64,000 nucleotides of DNA, taken from positions 620,001-684,000 of the forward strand of contig CBDCMH010000007.1 of assembly GCA_965218935.1 (NCBI GenBank). The letters are read 5' to 3'. Positions 62,301-64,000 of this stretch are shown one piece after another. Origin of the DNA: JADFOI01 sp965218935. Lineage in GTDB: Bacteria; Acidobacteriota; UBA6911; RPQK01; JADFOI01. The notes under the pieces were generated by a model. That model made no database searches. It had not been told where the DNA came from and was given only the letters and a program-made list of their open reading frames with translations. Every line of letters starts with the position of its first letter. The stretch's first letter is position 1. A program made the translations under genes and the position numbers.

Positions 62301-62592
62301 CCACTAGAAAGGTCAGGGTCAGGGTACCGGTGCTGTCCCGGCTGGAACTCTCCATTTTGATGAGGCCTTCCAACGATTTCAGCTGTTCTTCTTGCTCATC
62401 AATGATTTCCCGCTCAATTTCATGGGGGCTCGCTCCCGGCCACAAGGTGGTGATGAAAAGCTGAGGTCTTTCAACCTCAGGAGTCAACTGGACCGGAATA
62501 CGGGAGAAGGCCAGTCCGCCGAATAAGACCAGCAGAATAACACCCACTGCCGTGGTCACGGGATAGCGAATGGCTTCCTGGATAATCTTCAC
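59398..62592 (-). CDS. RND (HAE1-type) efflux transporter
   Basis: 1064 residues with the 12-helix RND plan: IPVQLTPEVERPQLFITTLWPGASPHEIE at the start, two porter domains, and GMVVDNSIVVLENIYRH in TM4. The second Asp of the AcrB proton relay (D408) is Asn here, and in TM10 GTVVNNAILIVH has Asn in place of the relay Lys. Both changes occur in many HAE1 relatives, so the pump is probably active. Its ATG overlaps the adaptor stop by 4 bases. Substrates are not predictable. No outer-membrane TolC gene is adjacent. Confidence 0.93.
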   Translation of the reverse strand: MKIIQEAIRYPVTTAVGVILLVLFGGLAFSRIPVQLTPEVERPQLFITTLWPGASPHEIEREIIDEQEEQLKSLEGLIKMESSSRDSTGTLTLTFLVGTGIDSALLRVANRLEQVSSYPSEAEKPVITSTNVDQNAIAWFALLPTRENGFEGEISSLFDFVNDFVEPELERVPGVANSNFFGGQPREMHVIVNPAQLAARSVTINELGAALDRENRNYSGGDFEEGKRRYVVRTVGEYRSAEEIENIVVAVRNGISVYLRDVARAELGFRKPADKVFMMGTQVMVINAIRVPGANVLQVMEGLKRTVERLNDDLLASRGLELVQVYDQTEYIHSAIDLVRQSLLIGGALAILVLLLYLRSVSSTLIISVAIPISLVGTLLMMYWFGRTLNVVSLAGLAFAVGMVVDNSIVVLENIYRHRQLGKSRRSAAFDATREVWGAVLASTLTTVAVFLPIAFMEEEVGQLFGDIAIAVVCAVTLSLIVAITVIPSLAARILRAGNSKSGDPSGPSGIRGRIHPGRAFTRLVVYAVTSINRSIVARLAVIVVLTAGALGLSYRLMPKAEYLPVGNQNFLFGFILPPPGYSVDRVADMRLPYEQALSHLWESTPASPESETQPGGGIKGFFFVALSDQAFMGVEARDPVRVRELIPEFQRVGLQLPGSFVVFNQLSIFQGTIDEGRNIDIEFTGPDLEQLIGLAGEAFGRLLGIMPDAQILPIPSLDFGNPEIQVMTHRQRAAELSLSNRDLGFTVSALIDGVKASDFQDQGRQIDLKIMSGEDLERRTHLLEQLPIATPSGQLVTLGSVADISELNGPVQINHRERERVITLRLNPAEQMPLETAIELTEEQVLNPMRTAGRLGGLYRVSLSGTADKLAQTGSALQLNLVLALVITYLLLSALFESFLYPLVIMFSVPLAALGGFLGLRAVNLFLTFQPLDVLTMLGFIILIGTVVNNAILIVHQSLNTIREEGLPSGQAIGKAVEHRIRPIFMSVSTSVFGMLPLVLFPGAGSELYRGLGGVVIGGLVVSTIFTLFLVPALFSLTLEGRALVLRLGRRLLGAAEETPADA

Positions 62593-63689
62593 GGAAAAGG
62601 GTACTCCTGCTGCTCGCCTCGGACTTTCTGACCGTCCTGCAAGCGCTCATTTCCCTGGATGACAACCCGGTCACCGCTCTGAAGCGGCCCTTCTACTTGC
62701 ACCCACTGTCCCACTCCAACCCCGGTTTGAACCGCAGTTCGGTGGACTGAACCATCCTCGCTCAAGAGGTAGACAATGTGCTGTGGGCCTTGGGTTACGA
62801 CGGCATCTTTGGGAACGACTGTACTGATCTGGGAATCACCGATGGGAAGCGAGACTCGGGCCAGCATGCCGACTGCAATCCGACCACCGCGATTGGAAAT
62901 GCTCAACTTTACGGGAAAGGTGCGTGCCTGGGGGTCGGCCCGGGGGATGACGGTTCGGATGACTCCATCAACTTCAACTCCCGGCAGCGACTCAAAACTG
63001 ATTCGAGCTTGAGATTTCGGCTTGAGGGCATCAAAGTATCGATCCGGAAGGTCCAGTGACACTTCCAGTCGCTCCAGCGACAGCAATTCCACCACCGCTC
63101 CTCCTTCTTGCAGCCACTCGCCTACCTGGGTATTCTCGCGGATCACCACTCCGTCATAGGGGGCCCGGATAGTCGTTTGCCCAATGTCGTCCTTGAATCG
63201 CTCGATCTCGGCCCTGAGCCGTTCGATTCGACCCTGCCAGGCATTGAACTCGAAAAGGGCTTCATCGAGCTGCTGCCGGCTGTAGACCCCCCCTTCGATC
63301 AGCTCACGAGCTCGCTCAAGTGTTCGTTCGGCCAGTTTGGTGCGGGCTTCGTCTTCCTTCAATTGGGCCACCGCCGCACGCAGCCTTAACTCCAAACCCG
63401 TTGCTCGAAGCTTGGCCAGAACCTGTCCCTGCTTGACCACCTGGCCTTCCCGAGCCAGGAAATCTTCAACCAGGCCCGAGATCTCACCGGCCACCGTACT
63501 GACCAGTCGGGACTCCACGGTACCCGGCAGTTGGACCGATTGTTGGATGCGGTGGGAACGCACTTCGGTGAACCGAATCAAGGCCTCGCCCGCAGATTGG
63601 GCCAGCAGAGGGAGAAGAGTGAAGGTCAAGACCAGGGTGTAGCGAAAAACCGAGACAAGCATGACTTTTATAACAGAACCATTATTCAT
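62589..63689 (-). CDS. RND periplasmic adaptor (membrane fusion protein)
   Basis: 366 residues: signal/anchor (about 8-31), split lipoyl half-motifs (VAGEISGLVEDFLAREGQVVKQGQVLAKL and RAPYDGVVIRENTQVGEWLQEGG), a helical hairpin between them (about 100-165) and beta-barrel and membrane-proximal domains (VGMLARVSLPIGD, VVTQGPQHIVYLLSEDGSV). It bridges the RND pump and an outer-membrane channel. It is the first gene of a two-gene operon with the transporter. Confidence 0.93.
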   Translation of the reverse strand: MNNGSVIKVMLVSVFRYTLVLTFTLLPLLAQSAGEALIRFTEVRSHRIQQSVQLPGTVESRLVSTVAGEISGLVEDFLAREGQVVKQGQVLAKLRATGLELRLRAAVAQLKEDEARTKLAERTLERARELIEGGVYSRQQLDEALFEFNAWQGRIERLRAEIERFKDDIGQTTIRAPYDGVVIRENTQVGEWLQEGGAVVELLSLERLEVSLDLPDRYFDALKPKSQARISFESLPGVEVDGVIRTVIPRADPQARTFPVKLSISNRGGRIAVGMLARVSLPIGDSQISTVVPKDAVVTQGPQHIVYLLSEDGSVHRTAVQTGVGVGQWVQVEGPLQSGDRVVIQGNERLQDGQKVRGEQQEYPFP

Positions 63690-63860
63690 TTGGACAGTTG
63701 CAATACCACAGTCGCGATCAGAGAACTCTATTCTACATGGGTTCCGCTCTGGAGTCCCTTACCACTGACCCTGATCCCCAAGACATCCTCACGGCCAATC
63801 CCACGCATCAGGGCGTACGAGGGTACTTTTCCATTGCCATTAACCCCCTCCAGGCGTAAG

Positions 63861-63984
63861 GGCAAGAAGCATTGGCTTACCATCCAGACAGAAGGCGACT
63901 ATGCAGTTCTGAAACTAGACAAGAAGAACTACAAGTTCATCAACGCAGCGTTCGAGGGTCACAGTGGCGTTGAAGTTGAATTTG
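63861..63984 (+). pseudogene. C-terminal-type fragment cut off by an insertion sequence
   Basis: The frame reads GKKHWLTIQTEGDYAVLKLD then KKNYKFINAAFEGHSGVEVE and is interrupted at 63985 by the left end of an IS3-like element. It resembles the ending of small exported proteins (KKHWLT....A.L.LDK.NY). No start codon is visible upstream in frame, although the frame stays open. 63690-63860 shows nothing else supported. Confidence 0.45.
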
Positions 63985-64000
63985 TGTATCCCGTCAGCGA
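63985..64000 (+). mobile_element. Left end of a second copy of the IS3-like element
   Basis: The final 16 bases, TGTATCCCGTCAGCGA, are identical to the first 16 bases of the element at 47587. The preceding bases differ (TTTG here, CATGG there), so the shared block starts at or one base before the true element end. The rest lies outside the window. Confidence 0.8.

Noticed and set aside
59398..62592. Loss of the RND proton relay (Asp408 to Asn, Lys940 to Asn equivalents) as a sign of an inactive pump
   Set aside because: The same VVDN/VVNN combination is frequent in HAE1 relatives and the protein is full length, so inactivity is not supported.

Overview
The window (moderate GC, dense coding, short intergenic gaps) looks like a chromosomal segment of a Gram-negative bacterium, most plausibly an Acidobacteriota member. 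This is an inference from gene content: Lol-type ABC genes with an outer-membrane barrel, a pilT-pilT/U-pilB/GspE row with a GAF domain, bacillithiol genes bshB1-bshA, remnants of TolB/PD40-type Ser/Thr kinases, a PQQ-type sugar dehydrogenase and the large/small-subunit Na+ symporter pair. No rRNA or CRISPR was seen; one tRNA-Glu(TTC) is present. The many single-base lesions also fit an environmental or metagenome-assembled genome.

Layout. 0-8.4 kb (minus strand): a long collinear run tsaC, LolA-like carrier, two FtsX/LolC-type permeases (split by a MITE-like repeat), LolD ATPase, C-terminal-Phe beta-barrel, an exported PI3K/HipA-like kinase and an exported calcineurin-type phosphatase. This could be an envelope export system with its own periplasmic phosphorylation pair. 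8.4-17.4 kb: a TrmH-family methyltransferase, a 1213-aa TPR protein with unusual repeats, then NagZ-like GH3, COG3375 acetyltransferase and an SSS symporter (probable muropeptide recycling). 17.8-24.8 kb: type IV pilus motors, a pilin with a good sigma-54 -24/-12 promoter, and MscS. The pilB/GspE gene carries both an in-frame TGA and a frame-compensated 73-bp tandem duplication.

25-37 kb: repeats, a dead PD40 fragment, tRNA-Glu, a 2-hydroxyacid dehydrogenase, a 7Fe-type ferredoxin, bshB1-bshA-PIG-L, a cNMP-GGDEF protein with degenerate active site, DinB and TPR proteins. 37-47 kb: SPOR protein, DJ-1/PfpI, SSAT-like GNAT, a VC_2705-type symporter with its DUF4212 subunit, and a frameshifted subtilase divergent from an OPT oligopeptide transporter across a perfect CRP-like palindrome.

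46.6-50.2 kb is a mobile-element scar: a kinase fragment, an intact two-ORF IS3-like element (1542 bp, terminal repeats defined here), and a decayed IS481-like element. The first 16 bases of a second copy of the IS3-like element form the last 16 bases of the window, where they cut off another reading frame. 50-64 kb holds small exported proteins, a stand-alone cNMP-domain protein, a PQQ-type dehydrogenase with a duplicated C-terminal module, a frameshifted SH3b lipoprotein, a cytochrome c-TPR fusion, an IS1182-like transposase scar, a tiny prepilin-leader ORF coupled to a ribbon-helix-helix-like gene, and an RND efflux pump with its adaptor.

Two MITE-like repeat families (A: 3 full-length copies, 1 internally deleted, 1 partial; B: 2 full, 1 partial) sit at gene borders, twice supplying the stop codon of the upstream gene and once abutting a start codon.
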